NCBI GenBank assembly: GCA_013398175.1
Contig: VZRZ01004923.1
Location: 716,290 to 780,289, forward strand
Length of the DNA stretch: 64,000 nucleotides
Reading direction: 5' to 3'
Origin: Climacteris rufus
Taxonomy: Eukaryota > Chordata > Aves > Passeriformes > Climacteridae
The notes beneath the pieces were generated by a model that was not told the DNA's origin, searched no databases, and was given only the letters and a program-made list of their open reading frames with translations. Both the position numbers and the translations under genes were made by a program. Below are positions 1-13,783 of the stretch, one piece after another (the stretch's first letter is position 1; each line of letters starts with the position of its first letter).

Positions 1-943
1 ACTGTCTAGATGATAGTCTGTCAAATTAATAAATTATAATTCAGTCATTTATGGCACCACCTGTGTGTAGCTTCCAGGTGGGGCTTTTTTTTATTATTTT
101 GATCCAGAGCACAAGTATGTTAATGTCATAGACACAAAAATAAATATTAGTTCAGAAAAAGACTTACAGGATGACACAGCCAGGGACTAATGTAAAAACA
201 TAAATCTTCTTTTAGGCATGGGTCAAGCATTTTTTTTCTTTCATACTGCATAGTGTCTGCTTCAAGTAGAGATAACCAATATAAAAGGAGGCAAATGACT
301 ACATGATTTGGAAGACAGAGATCCAAGCCCTTAATTACAAACAATTTCATCGAGGTCCATCAGGTGCTGAACACTTTGTGCAAGGGGAGTGAAGAAGAGA
401 CAGAAGACATTGAACACTTTGCAGGACTCAGGTCTGCTGGACAGTTTCTGTTAAACTCACAGCAGCACCTGCAGTGACCTCTGAGAGTGAATGATTGTAT
501 ACCATGATAGGCTGAGTTCATCCTTTTGGGAAAAAGAATTGATGCTCTTCAAATATTAATCTACATGGAATTGTATTTTTCGTCCTTTTTTTCTGTTGTT
601 ATTGTAAGGTAAACTTATGCAAATTAGAAGAATCCTCTCCCTCCCGAGTGCAGGAAAGATTCAATTTTTAATTTAATCCACTGCAGAAAAAAAATTTAAT
701 AAGCACTTTTTATGAAATTAAGTTTCAAATCAATTACCTTGATAGAAATAATTACCATCATCTCTGCCTTATATTAGCAAATAAGGGAAAAGAAGAAGAA
801 AAAAAAAATCTATTGTAAATATTCTAAACATTTCTATCTACAAACATAAGAAAGACACTAAGATAAGATTTAACACATTAACTGTAGCCAGGTGACCAGA
901 TATAACTGGAAACAGAATCATCCTAATATAAGTTCATACAATA
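1..943. other. Intergenic, nothing recognised
   Basis: A+T-rich single-copy-looking sequence. No splice-bounded coding segment, RNA gene or repeat end was recognised on either strand. Confidence 0.6.
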
Positions 944-1000
944 TCATAGAATATCCTGAGCTGGAAGGACTCAATAGGATCATCAGAGTCCAACTCTAAG
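944..1000 (-). mobile_element. CR1 LINE fragment (3' end)
   Basis: Short piece reading CATAGAATATCCTGAGCTGG and onward (GGATCATCAGAGTCCAACTC), the complement of the avian CR1 3' end. It shares the variant tail AGAATATCCTGAG with the longer copy at 34310, so both probably belong to the same CR1 subfamily. Strongly 5' truncated. Confidence 0.75.
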
Positions 1001-4000
1001 ATAATAAAACATGTCTGCAGAACATTCTTCCTTATCTAACATGATATGTTTAATATGCTTTATTGATGTAGCAGCCAGAGCATTTCTTTAGAGCTTCAAG
1101 AGCTGCAATCCCTCAGCTGCAGCATCTGCTGCGTCATTCAGCCCTGGTTGCAGAATTGCACTTCCCAGACCTCAGCTTTCATTTAAGCCCCTGATGTACT
1201 TGACCCAGACGTGCTCCTGGAATCTCAGAGGGATGGGGAAAACACTGAAAGGCTGAATTACTAATTGTCCTGGGCTCTTCCTAAGAAAACATCATTACCA
1301 TTTTTCTAGTGTTCTTCTTAATTATATATGAGTTGTAAATGGAAGATGCAAACAACACCATGCTTATTAATTCCTGTAGGACAAAATTAGATTTCCCCCT
1401 ACACGCTTTAATGGCAGCATTGTCTATACACTGCAAGAGTCCATTTAAATTAAAAAAAAAAAAGGCAGTTATAAAAGGTGTATGCAGTGGGTATATTGCT
1501 TCAGTAACTGACCTTTAAGAATATTCAAGTTGCTGTTTGATTTTAACATTTCAGCAGCAAATACATTTTAATGCACAGAGGACTATTCTCAAAGTTCACA
1601 CAACTGTTTGCATAGATGAAAAAAGGACTAAGAGATTGTACCAGAAGAAAAAAAATAGCTGTAGGTTCCTTCCAAGCATAGAATAATCTGAAACCAGCAA
1701 GCTTGCTCATACAGTCTGACACCACGAACTTCCGAGCACTCCCAACATCATAGAAGCATCTCATAAGAGCTTGGTTCAAAGCTGACCAGGGAAACTTCCA
1801 CCATATCAATGGATTATTTCACTGGATTAAATCTTTGTCACATTTATCAGGCATTTTCCTGCAACAATGTCACGGAGCAGAATCAGAAATTATGTAGAAA
1901 GAACAGAGCCCTCATGAGGAGAATATCCAAAGGCACCAGAATATAGGGGAGGTTAGGTGATCCCTAACAATCCACTTTGTTTATTGACTTGTTTAGGCAT
2001 AGCAAGAGCCCAAAGGCAGATCACTCTCACTTCAGCCAAGTTGTCTGCTGTTCTCACAGGTATTTTTGCTTTCTTTAGTGTTGTCAGCAAGCGTCTCCCA
2101 CGCACTGATGTAGAGTTTGATTCAGTCACCCAAATGTCAGAACCTGCTGCCCCCTAAGATGTCTCAAGGAATCCTGCATTAAGCATGAAAGAATGTGCCA
2201 GCACTGGATTCATCAGTGCCTGGATGGCTGTTTCTGTATCTTTGGTGTCACCAGTGTTGGTTTGAGTTCAGACAGCTCTAGGACTGTTTTTATGGACATT
2301 GCTTTTCTTTTTCTGCTACTGCATTTATTTTAAGATTCTGTCACAGATAGTGGCACTCAGACTAAATATTTTAAAAATCAATTTTAAAAAACCCTTCAAA
2401 ATACTACTTGTGTGGAGATAAACTTCAAAATTACTTAAAGGATTTCACTTTTATGGGGGCCAACCATACTCTGTTTATGCTTGTAGATATTTGTAGTAAA
2501 AATGCGCTTCACAAAAAAAATATTAATGAAATATTGGCAAGTACACTGCAAATTATGCATTGAATTATTCATCACATTATTCAGCTCAAGACCCTTCCAA
2601 AAATACATTTTGGAAAATTCAGGAGCAACAATACCGTGTATGAAGAAAATGACACCAAGAATCCAACTCATCCTTGGACTGATACTTCATTATTCTGCTC
2701 TCTAAGAGGACAAAGAGTTCAAGACCATGTTTCATTGAAGAGTCCAAGAAAGTTTTCCTTGACTTCAGTATAAAAATCTCTGCCTTTATTGATGATGAAT
2801 TTAAATTACCAATATCTCTCAATACCTTTCACAGCTGAAAAGAGACACAAAAAAATATCTTGGAGTTGCTGTATTTATTCTCACAAAGGCAGCAGGAGTA
2901 AGTGTGCAATTACTTTCCAAATAAATTCTATCAGGTTGAAGGTAAAACAGGAAAAACAAACAGATCTCCAGAAAATTAGCTTGAATGCCTATAGTGTTTC
3001 TTGCTCCCAGAAATAATTTTGTCTGCATGACATGATTTATTGGGCTGTGTGGAGGCTACCTGCCACTGGCTGTCCTACACACTGACATAGAGATGGCTCT
3101 AGGAGGTATGAACATACAAGGGCTCAGAGAGAAAAAAGCAGAGTTTCTTCACCCAAGAGGTGGTTATACTGCGGGATTTCATCATAGAACATTGTGATTA
3201 TGAAGACTTGGTTCAAAAGGGCTCTGAAATAATTCATGCAAAACCAATTAAACATGAAGATTATTAAAGACAGATTTTGGTGTGAAAAGAAATAAACCCC
3301 CTCCAGAAGTTCCTGAACTTTACTGGATACCGGTAAAGCACTCCAGCATATTATCAAGTTTACACTGCCCTTCCCCTCTTCCCTGGCTTTCTGAGGTTGC
3401 CTGGTCTCCCAAATGGACTTTAAGCCTCACCAAGGGCAGCCTTCCTCACAGTGCCATGCTCTTCATCTCTGCACTGTCCCTGCAGCCAGCTAGTAATTCA
3501 CTGGTAAGGCATCCCAGCATGATAGGAATAAAAAAAGACAGTAAAGGAGCCATAAAATCACATCTTACTTATTATACCATAGCTTCTCTGAGCAGGCCGA
3601 TCCTACAATAGCTCTAAATTCATCGAAAAAATCTTTTCTTCCCAGAAAAACACAGACAACAACTCTCACAACATAATTTTCCAAGTCCTGCCAGGAGCCC
3701 CTAGGTAAATAATATCCAAAGTCATTTGTAGCAGAGTCATTTTCACAGAGTTATTTGTCTGAAGAACAGGTTCAAAATATCCACAGAGCTATTCAGTGCT
3801 TTGGCAGTGAGTTACTAATATTTATTGATTTAGCTGTCCAATACACTCAAGTGTTCAGCCTGTTATCTAGCATGAAGGTACATATTTCCCTCTTGAGTCC
3901 TGCCAGGATAGCACAGGATTTCTGCCAAGCTAGTTTGTCACTATTCTCTTTCTCCCACAGCTGTTAATACTACCCAGACCATGTGTCAGCCCTCTTCACA

Positions 4001-5412
4001 AGGATTGATTTCACCCTCTGGCCTGCTACAACCATGGCGAGGTTGGCTGGTGCCTTCCTAATGGACCTGCTTATTCCTCAGAGTAGCACTAAGAACGGAG
4101 CACTCTCCTCACCATAACCTAGGTGAATATTTATAGCCAATATTCTTCCTGCAAACTGCATACATACATATATTTATGTGACAGAAGAACCACTACAGGG
4201 AGAGGTACAATTCAGCAATGCCACCAGATGATTTCCCATACAATTAATTTTATTAACTCCAGCTTTGCTCCGTGCCAGAGAGACCATGAGAGCTTATTTC
4301 ATTAATACCTGCTGTACCTCATAAAATCAGACTCAAATAAAAGTTCTCAATGATGGTATTTTTTTCCTCCTTTTAGAAACAGATCGAAGATAAACAGATA
4401 GTTAGAAAACTTCCTTTGAAACAACTGCATTTTCACTGATTCAGTTTCACAAACTCACTGTTAATTGTGCCCTGGCAGACACTCTGCACATTGCATGATA
4501 ATAAAGCTATTATCTAAATCTGACGGTTTACAGTCCCTGAGGTTTTGTCCACATAATTTGAACACAATGCTTATCAATTGTAACTGACATAAGGACGGGG
4601 TTTTTAAACTATTCCCAACCACCTGTAATCAAATTGGCCAAAAAAACTCCTATGCTTTTAGGTTCAATTCATCATACACATAATTTTAGTGCTGCTATCC
4701 ACAAAAAGGCCCGAAGATGCTTTGCGTGCATCCACTTATTAAGCAAAAGAATCGTGATCCTGTTGTTACTGTACCTGTGTCTCCTTACAAAGCACAATCA
4801 ACCAGTGACACATCATTGAACACAGAAAGCCAAAATCTCTTTAAATCTCAGTTTCCCTGGTTTTGGTTTTTTTTTCAAATTTCAATGTTATTAATATGCC
4901 TACTTTTCATCTTTTAAGTAATTGGCAGTTGCTCAATTGCAAACACATTTTTCATCATTTAAAAAGCCCACAAGTTGCGTTATGCCCTCTCCTGCATCCA
5001 TGGAGAGCAGCCCAGTAGGCATTAGTTAAAATTCTCCTTTGAAGTACTGTTGTTCAGATGTCACGGACATGGTTTCTTCCAACCTGTGCTTGTCAAAGAG
5101 ACTATATGTTTTTCAGTCCCTCATTTCCACACAATTTAGAGACCATGTAAAGCAAGGAAGTGAGAAATGATGCCTCTGTAAATTTGAGAAAACATGGGTT
5201 TGGATTGTGATCCCAGGTGTGATACCAGTGTCCGCCTCTCATAGCACTCTGGGAACTTTGGAGTTCAGCCTCCAGGCAGAGAAGACCCAATGTCTGCACG
5301 CACTCTAAGGGAACCTGGTTTTATCTCCTCAGAGACTGACCCACAGCAAGAGGCAGGCACAGGCAGCACAAAGCTGTAACTCATTGTTACTGAGTTCGGA
5401 GCTGAGACATTT
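1001..5412. other. Intergenic, nothing recognised
   Basis: 4.4 kb with only short chance ORFs (up to 109 codons at 3282-3611, plus strand), none resembling a known protein or showing splice structure. A 12-A run lies at 1452-1463. Confidence 0.55.
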
Positions 5413-6099
5413 CCTGCCAGAAGCTTCCACAGCTGTCCGGACAGGGCCTATCCCTGATGGCTCCTGAAGATAGACGTGCTGTGGAAGCCACAGCTGGGCC
5501 AATTAAGGAAAAAGGAAACACCTCTGTGACAACATACTTAAGAAGGAGACACAGTAGTATGCACGCACGCGCCATGTAGTTGTAGATAGGCAGGGGAGAA
5601 GGAGTACAGCATGTAGAAGAAACAACAGATATGGACACCAGCAAAGTCAACCAAGAAGAAGAAGGAGGGAGGAGGAGGTGCTTCAAACATCAGAACCGAG
5701 ACATCTCCACAGCCTGTGGTAAGGACTGTACCAATGCAGTGTTCCCCTGCACCCTGAGGGTCCATGAAGGAGTCGAGATCCACCCCACGATGGAGCAGGA
5801 GGGGGTGAACTCCTACGGGAGGGACTTTTTGGTCTGGTAGGGGAGCTGATACAGATAACGAGGCCTTTGGTCCTGGGAACTAAGGGAGTCATTTGTGTTA
5901 AAAAAGCCTTGTTTCACCCCGGCCCTAAGTTCCGACCAGCCTGGCCTTGGGAGAAAGAGCAGGCAGTAGTGACCAGGCAGACTGCTTGTCAAGAGGGAAA
6001 AATAACTTGTACAAAAATGCTACAAGGCTTGTGAGGAGAAGGAAACCTGCCTCCCCTCCAGATATTTTGCCAAGAAGAGAAAATGTCTGAGGAATGAAC
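5413..6099 (+). mobile_element. ERVL-like LTR fragment, truncated at both ends
   Basis: From CCTGCCAGAAGCTTCCACAG to GAGGAATGAACC the sequence aligns in order with the LTR at 42061-43123, with only scattered differences in the parts that can be compared. It lacks the first roughly 70 bases of that LTR and everything after about its base 740, including the poly(A) signal. It carries the family's GA-rich tract (5653-5685) and the CAGATATGGACACCAGCAAA segment next to it. The ORFs here, on both strands, are only LTR sequence and are not genes. Confidence 0.85.
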
Positions 6100-8597
6100 C
6101 AGACCCTGTCAAACTACCACACTTGTGTGCTGCTGCCTGGCACCCAGAGCCTGCCCTGCTTCACCTGGGGCAAAACACTCACCCACTCCCCTCCAGCACT
6201 CCTTGGCCTCCCTCCAAACTCACGGGTAACAAGTACAGCTTCCAGCACTCACAGACTTAGATGCAGAAGCATCAAAAGACTCGAATAGTTGATGTGGCAT
6301 GAAAGGATACATTGCAAATTCATGCACATTATGGATCTGATACCAGCCTTGTGCACACACTGCTCTGTCAGGAGAGGAGCCACATCCTCCTGTCCCCCTT
6401 TGAAGGGCTGTTACACAAGCAGGTGAGGATGTGCTCTGCAAATGTTTCTGGTGCCTTCAGTTGTCAGTTCAGTCACCCAGCCCATATCCAGAAGTTCTCA
6501 GCAGGCTCATCCTTGGCCACAGCTCAAGGTCAAACGCCCTGCCACAGCACCAGCCACTGCTCCCCACACTTGCACAGGAAGAGCTCATACTGTAAACAGA
6601 GCATCTTCCAAACATTTCTGCCACAACAATATAAAACGGTTGCAGCTTCCTCCCTCTTGTCTCTACCCTTTTGGAGTTCTTCTGTTTTCCTGTATTTTTG
6701 CTATGCCTTCATTGTTGCAATCTTTATATTAATGTTTCATTTAATTTGTTTTATGCCAACAAAATTATTTTGTTTATTTCAGCCTACTTCAGTGGTCTTC
6801 TGTGCAGCGCTAAATTGCACCTGACTTTAAATATATACAAATATATGTGTATATCTATCAAGAACACACGGGCTTTTCATGCACAGCAGTCACAGCTAGA
6901 AACTAAATAATATCTTCTTTCAGGTATTTGGAGCAGATAAACTATGTTAGGAGAACATTAGAGACCTGTTTTGGAGAACGGCATTTTGAAAATTAGTTTG
7001 AAGAAAGAAATTAAGACACAGCAAAGAAGTGATAACCCTTGTTTTGGTGATAAATAAGCTGCAAATTACACTGGCAAAGTACTGCACAAAACAGATAAAA
7101 TAATTCTTTTTTCAAATAATGATCAGAGATAACAAGATTCTTTAGCTTGAAGTCCATAGTGCTCTTCATATGCTTGCTTACCTCACTCTGAAATTTAGAT
7201 CAAAAATTATCTTTCAAAATTTATATAGTGAGCATAGGTTTATATTTTCCATTATATAATTTTTTCAGGTTTTTTCTCTCCTTTTTTCCTACCTTTTAAC
7301 ATGAAGCAAAAGAACCCAAGATAACTTCTTTGCATAAACCTATTATTCCAAATTTTCAGGTGGTTCATTAATCACTGTTCTGTATCTTCAGCAGAATTAA
7401 ATTAACAAAAAAGAAATTACTTTTTATTCTTATTCTCTCATTCAACTCAATATAATACTTGAGACCTGATGAGTTAAAATACCTGTGCCAGCATGGTTTT
7501 TTTGCCTATATTTTAAAATGAGTAACAAAGTGGTAGTGGTTCAGCAAACCTCTGCCAGCTAGCATTTCCAGAGCACTTCTAGCTTTCAAAGAAAAAAGTT
7601 TAAGCTTTGGAGCGTTCATTTGTAATAACTAGTGATCAAAAAAACCCCAAAACATAAAACACTGATTTCAAAAGCACTGAAAACTCAGCAAATAACAAAT
7701 AGACTGATATAAGTGTTGTTCTGTAACACTGGGCATGCCATTATACAGAGCATAAGGAAAGTAATTCTGTGAAGAGCTATAGGAAATTTTGGAATTTGGA
7801 AACTCTAGGGATGAATATTGGAAACTAAATAAAAATTATATTGCTCAGACACCATGGAAAGTCATTCATTTCACCTTTGTTATTAGTGATTTTCTGTATC
7901 ATTGAAGAGGCATTCAGAGAGAATACGGCTTCAGCCCTAAAAAAAAACCCAAAAACAAAAACCCAAACCATCCCCCAGTAAAAAGATTATCCAGCTCATT
8001 GTACAGACGCAAATGAAGCCACCTCTAAAGAGCTGTGCAGAGGATTCAATTCTCCTTTTGACCTGAGCTCTTACATACAATTACCTGCCTTGTTTTAAAT
8101 AGTTGTTCCTCAGCCAGTGAAAAACACCTGCTGTTTCCATAGATGATAATTTCTCTGCAGCCAAACCAGAGCTCTGTTCCAACAGCTCTTGCAGAGAACA
8201 TAAGGATTTAGGATGCTGCAGACACCCATTTTCTTGGGCACCCAGAGCTTATTCCCTTTCCAAATCCTATATCATATCACATCATATCATTCAAATATAC
8301 CCCCAGAAGGATGGGATAAGCCAGACATGGCAAAGCCTGGAGAATCCTGGCAAAACTCTTATTCCCCTACTTGTACAATTCAGGTAAAAAAAAAATCACA
8401 GAAATTCTGAAATCAAAAATGCCAAGGGCTCCAGAGAGACTTTACTGACATTTTGTGAACATTTGTGGGCACTGTACAGACCTTTTAAAGGAGTTTTCCA
8501 TATACTAGGGGAATTATATCTGTGTACTCTACCCCAGATGGGAATGGGGGGTGATGGCTACTGAGGATATATTGGCTAGTGGGCTACCTGGACGAGG
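6100..8597. other. Intergenic, no gene; short satellite-like stretch
   Basis: No exon recognised. A 170-codon plus-strand ORF at 6312-6824 reads into low-complexity hydrophobic residues, matches nothing I know and lacks splice context. A degenerate ATATC pentamer run lies at 8269-8290. Confidence 0.5.
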
Positions 8598-8742
8598 TGT
8601 TTCTCAGAGAAGCTGGGGATGCCCCATACCTGGAAATGTTCTCAGGGCTTTGAGTAACCTGGTCTAGTGGTAAGTGTTCCTGCCACCGGTGGTTGAACTG
8701 GATGATCTTTAGAAGCCACTTCCAACCCAAGCTGTTCCAGGG
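8598..8742 (+). mobile_element. CR1 LINE fragment (3' region)
   Basis: Sense-oriented CR1 3' sequence: AGAAGCTGGGGATGCCCCAT, then AACCTGGTCTAGTGG and TTCCAACCCAAGCTGTTCC. It lacks the terminal ATTCTATGATTCT tail repeats and is strongly 5' truncated. Many substitutions suggest an old copy. Confidence 0.85.
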
Positions 8743-8749
8743 TTCCCTC

Positions 8750-9530
8750 TGTTGGCTTTGCTCAGTTCATGAAGACTCACAGTAAAACTCCAGATCTGAG
8801 CATCCGAGTCCATCTGTTAGGACTTGAATCACAATCAAGTACCAAAAAATAAAGGCGAGTCTGCTGTTTTGTGACCTAAAAGGTGAAACAGCTTGTAGAT
8901 TTGCAAGAAAGCACATTAAGGATTTCTGCTTATGGATGATCATAATCTTGTGACCATAAATGCAGAGCTTATGTCTTTTCCACAAAGAGCCAGACAGCTG
9001 CTTGTGGAGGGCTGTGAGCCCCTGACTCAGGAGCTCTCTGCATGCCCCTGCAGAATTGAGGCCTGAGGGCAAAAAGAACCTCCCCAGGCATAAAGAAACC
9101 TTCCTCACACTCAGGGTGAGTTCAGAGGCATTCCCAACATGCCTTGTTTCTTTATGGTAATAGCCCTCACCCTGTTGGCCAAAGGATTTCCACCCCACCC
9201 CCTACCTTCCCCACAAAAAGCCCTGTCTGTGCCACCAGAGCCAGATGATCTCGTTGCTAGCCGCTTCTTTGCAGGATAGCTTACAATAAAGGCTACCTGT
9301 GGAACTTCTGTACGAGATTCTTCTCTCTCTCCATCCCTGGAGGCCGGGGTGATTTTACAAGAGCAGCATTATAAGAGCTGAAACCACAAGAGCTGAAATC
9401 ACTTACAGCTGAAATATTGCTGTTCTTGTTGAAATCACTGGTCGCTTAGGGGCATTGCCAGGGCTCCTGGAAGGGCTGTTCCCTGCGGGACACTCGTTCC
9501 AGGAAGGCCACGGCACACCGGTGTTAATCA
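8750..9530 (+). mobile_element. Possible LTR-like element (uncertain family)
   Basis: G+C-richer than its surroundings, with AATAAA at 9285-9290 about 20 bases before a GT/CT-rich stretch, resembling the R-U5 region of an avian retroviral LTR. A plausible TG start lies near 8752 (TGTTGGCTTTGCTCAG). I cannot define the 3' end or find a target-site duplication. The 143-codon minus-strand ORF at 8767-9198 lies inside it and is not recognised. Borders are approximate. Confidence 0.35.
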
Positions 9531-12500
9531 GCATCGGAACCTCACAGTGAAGGCTGCTCACAGGAAAAAATGTGCAGTAACCAAAAATTATCAGAATGGG
9601 TCCTTTTCCCTTCTAATGCTGGGATCTGTCCCCCCATCAAACTAATTCAACAAACTACCATTTGCCACTGTCCATGACTTCTGGTAATTGATCCTATGCA
9701 GAATTCCACATCTGTAAAGAAAGAGGCTGAGTAGTAAACGACTGTCTTGAATGTGATTGCAACTTCTTTTACGGTTAAACAGCCCACTGCACATGCTCAA
9801 GTTCTAATTATAAATAATAGTGCTCAACTTTTAAACCACCAAGGCTCTGCAGCTAATACAGCACATATGGGATGATGGGCCCTATCCCAGGCAAACAAGG
9901 GAGATGCTGTTAGTGTGCGCAATTCCTAGCAAAAAGGGCCACAGCCCCACCAGGGCAGGGAGAAGCTGCTGCAATATAAGTAGTTTGCCAAAGAAGATTT
10001 CATTTCACATCTGAACTCTGAACTCATAACAGGTATGAAAATAGGTTATTGTGTCTGGGATAGACAGATACCGCTTAGGTCAAGAAATATTTCCTGGTCC
10101 TATTCATTTGCTGTTGCTTCCCAAGCATCAAATCCTTCTCCCTGTCCCATGGCCTCCACTTTTTCTCCTAATAACAAAGTTGGTTTTTCCTCCAGTCAAT
10201 ATATGTAAAGTGATTGATTTTGATTTATGCAATTACAGCAGCTCATCTAGAGCGAACTGATTGCATCAGCTAATCACATAACTGCTGGCAACAACAACAA
10301 AAACGAACAAAACCCCCTTCTAAACAGAAAATTAAGTCAAATAAATTAAAAAACAAACCACCCTGATGAAATCATACAACCTGCTCATAGGCATTTTATG
10401 AAGCAAACTTCATCTCAATAAATCAAATAAACTCTGTAGTTATCCACTCAATACTGCTTTTATCCAAGTGGATGATATTTCACAATGAATTTTAGCAAGA
10501 AATAATAAACTGTTACATTAAAAATCAAGACAATATTGTATCAGCTCTTCTGTGTGCATGAAAGCCATCTCCAATCCAGGTGCTAAGTGCATTAATTTAT
10601 ATTGCCATATAAGAAGAAATCCAGTTTGCCTGGCTGGATTTAATTTCCATTCTACTTAGGGAGACTTCCCATTAAGTCTGTAAAGCATTTAAGCTATTTA
10701 TGAACTTAAGTCTAAATTAAAAAATCCGCAAGCCTCAAAACAATGGTTTGACTACTCCTTCAGGCTGCAAATACTCATGTTCAAGTACCTCATCTACCTA
10801 ATTTGAACTATCAGTTTTAAACCAAGTAGCTCTTTCCAGATAGGTGTTGTGATCACCATCACAATGATCAGCATGGAGTTCTTGGGAGGTGTGTCCATTT
10901 GCTTTGCTGGAGCAGATCCACTCCGTGTAGCTGATTCACTGATTCAGTTATAACCTCTGACTTCTGTGTCTGTAACAAGTGCTCAGACTATTTTGTCCCA
11001 TTGTGTGCCCCAACATTTAACTTGCAATGTAAGATGGAGTCTAATGCATCAAGAGATAGCCTCTTTCCAGCATCAGCTCCACTGGCCACTTGGAGTTGCA
11101 TACAAATTACCACCATCCACAGATAGTTATTTCACACTGGGGACCCTCTAGCCCTCAGTTCATTCTCTTGAAGAGCATTTGAATCATTAATTCAACAGCT
11201 AATAATTGCCTCTTTTTAAGGTAACTGTGCAAGAGAGATGATAATGTGCTCAGAGTAGTTACCAATACCATTATACTTCAGCAATTTATTTACAGTAAAC
11301 AAATCACTAACAGCTCATCACCCTAACAGTTTTTAAAAAAAATACAAAAAAATAAAACAAAATCATGCTGTATTAACAAATACCCTATTAAACTTTGGAA
11401 ACACCTCAAAGCAAATCAGAACAGGAAGAAGACTGCAAATCCTCTGAATTAGAGCTTATTATGTAGATACACACATGCAAAAACAGTCCTGCATTTCAGG
11501 AAAATTTGTTAGAAATCTTCCAAGTCTCACAAGCAAAAGCAGGAGTTAAGCTCTCCTTAGCTTCAGAAGTAGAGAAAACAGGAAAACTTCATCCTCACTC
11601 CTAACAAAATCATGAGCACACACACATATATTTAAAAAAAAATCACCATTACATACAATAATTTTCCAGAGTCTTAAAAGCTTTTATAGGATCATACTAG
11701 TTATATTCCTCAGGAATGGAGATGGGCTCCATCACAGCAGCCAATAATCAGGTTATGTTGGCCCATATTTTGAGTTATCAGCCTGTGAAAGACAAAGAGA
11801 ATGAATGACAGAAGTGGGGGAGGACAGGTAGAACCCGAATACTGATGTGAAATGGGTCAGCATAGGAAAGGCAGTGACTCTTTGTTATGAATATGAGAGA
11901 GTTTAAATGGGTTTTATTCTCTTGGAGTGGCCTGCACTCCAAAACCACCTATTCTCCCTGGTTCTTTAGTTATGATCTATTAGGATTATTACAACATGGA
12001 TTAATTTACTGTAATAGTCACAATAAAACACATATGAGACCAGAATTTAAGCAAAACTTCTTACTACACAGGATAAACAAAAGAGACTACCAGTAGAATA
12101 AATAGTGCACAATAATAAAAGGTACCTGTAGCAAAGAAATAGTAAGGTTAGAACTCAATGTAACTTACCAATTCTTTTCACTCAACTTCTAGAAGAGAAG
12201 CACAGAAACGGCATTCTGACGTCTAAGTATGTCAGAGAGAACAGTTTGTGCACTTCGAGAAGTAACAATACTGTTCTCTGATTTTTTGAAGCTCACAGTG
12301 CTCTTTTATATTGTAAAAGCCTTGTGTCTGTCAGTCAGTTATCTAGGATATTCTGCTTTCCCAGTATAGCTGGCACCAAGAACTTAAGGGAAGATGGTCC
12401 TCTAGTCATAGCATCAGCAGATAAGATTTGGCAACAGAGAGGGGGGTGGAAACCATCCTGACACACTCTTGTATCAAGAACCACCAGATTAAGGTAGCAC

Positions 12501-13538
12501 AGAATTATCTCTGATTGAACACCTAAAGTTACATATCTTCCCCTCATATCATCATATTGTTATGCACCAAATAAATTATGAGACCACTGCAATGGCACTG
12601 GTGAAACAAGAATACCTGTGTGATGTGAAGAGAACATCATTGCACTTAGATAAAAAGAAACTACTCAAAGAAGGAAAATGACTTTCAGGGAAAGGATTTT
12701 GAGACAAGAGAAGTGACTTTCTCTATTATCTTAGAAAGAACATTACCATGGGAATGGACTAAAGCAATAGTAAATAATAATCTAAATGACTCAGGATTGT
12801 TAAGATGGAACTGAAGATTGACATATTCGACCACTGAGTTCCTTAGATGCAAGAGAAAAAACAAATTCAGGTAACAGTACTCAAGTGTATTGTCATATCA
12901 CAGGGTGGTTCTTTTCGTGTGAAATAAAGTCAAGGCAGCAGGCTCAATCACAAGATAATTATGGAATACCACAAACTACAAAAGCTGTTTTTGTCTCCTA
13001 TGGAAGTAAACAAAAAATAGTTATGTGAGTAAACAACTTAATTAGGGCATTTTAAAAGGTAGATCTAATACTGTAAGCTTGCTCAGAAAGCCATGAGTCT
13101 GACCTGACAAAGACAACAAAACCACAGCATATCAGTGTGGTAATTAAGCCTCCAGTCATACACCACCTCATTAGTTCTGCCTGTGGTCCTCACACTTCAG
13201 ATTTTGCTTTGTGGGAGGAGATATCAGCTCCATTACAGACAAGAGATATACAGCCATATTTCATAAACTGATTCTTTCTAACATGGGTGTGAGGTTTGTG
13301 TCAGGACTTTGACACCTCTAATACATCAAGGCAGTGGTGCTCTTAATTTTTGCATTCTGACTCGAGTAAGAAAGTTTGTGATATTATCAGCGCCCATTAG
13401 AAACAGAGATAACCACGTTTCTAACTGATTTCATTCTAAATTACTACAGGAGGTGTCTGCGGGAGAGTTGCTGTCACCAAAGTTTCAGCAGCTGTAGGAA
13501 AATACCAGCACAAAAAGAAGCAATAATACACAGGTAGA
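9531..13538. other. Intergenic, nothing recognised
   Basis: 4 kb of A+T-rich sequence without recognised exons, RNA genes or repeat ends on either strand. Confidence 0.55.
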
Positions 13539-13783
13539 GGGCACAAACTGAAATGCAGGAAATTTCATCTGAACATGAGGAAATTCATCTGAATATGAGC
13601 ACATTCCTTACTTGGAACGTGGCAGCACAGGAACAAGGTGCCCAGAGAAATTGAGGAGACTCCTCACCTCAAAACCTACTTGGATATGTTTCCATGTAAC
13701 CTTCTGTAGATGAACCTGCATTAGCAGGGGACTTGGTTTTCAGAGGTCTCCTCCAAGCCCAACCATCCTGTGATTCTGTGATC
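13539..13783 (+). mobile_element. CR1 LINE fragment (3' end)
   Basis: Sense CR1 3' region: CACAAACTGAAATGCAGGAA, ACATGAGGAAATTCATCTGA (partly duplicated), GGTGCCCAGAGAAATTGAGG, CAACCATCCTGTGATTCTGT, ending GATCC. The internal partial repeat (CATCTGAACATGAG / CATCTGAATATGAG) is a local duplication. 5' truncated. Confidence 0.85.

Noticed and set aside
6312..6824. 170-codon plus-strand ORF
   Set aside because: Cys- and Ser-rich first half and then a hydrophobic low-complexity half, no family resemblance, no exon signals. It overlaps another ORF in a second frame, as expected in stop-poor sequence.
8767..9198. 143-codon minus-strand ORF
   Set aside because: Unrecognised, and within sequence that looks like a G+C-richer LTR-like element. 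No conserved motif visible.
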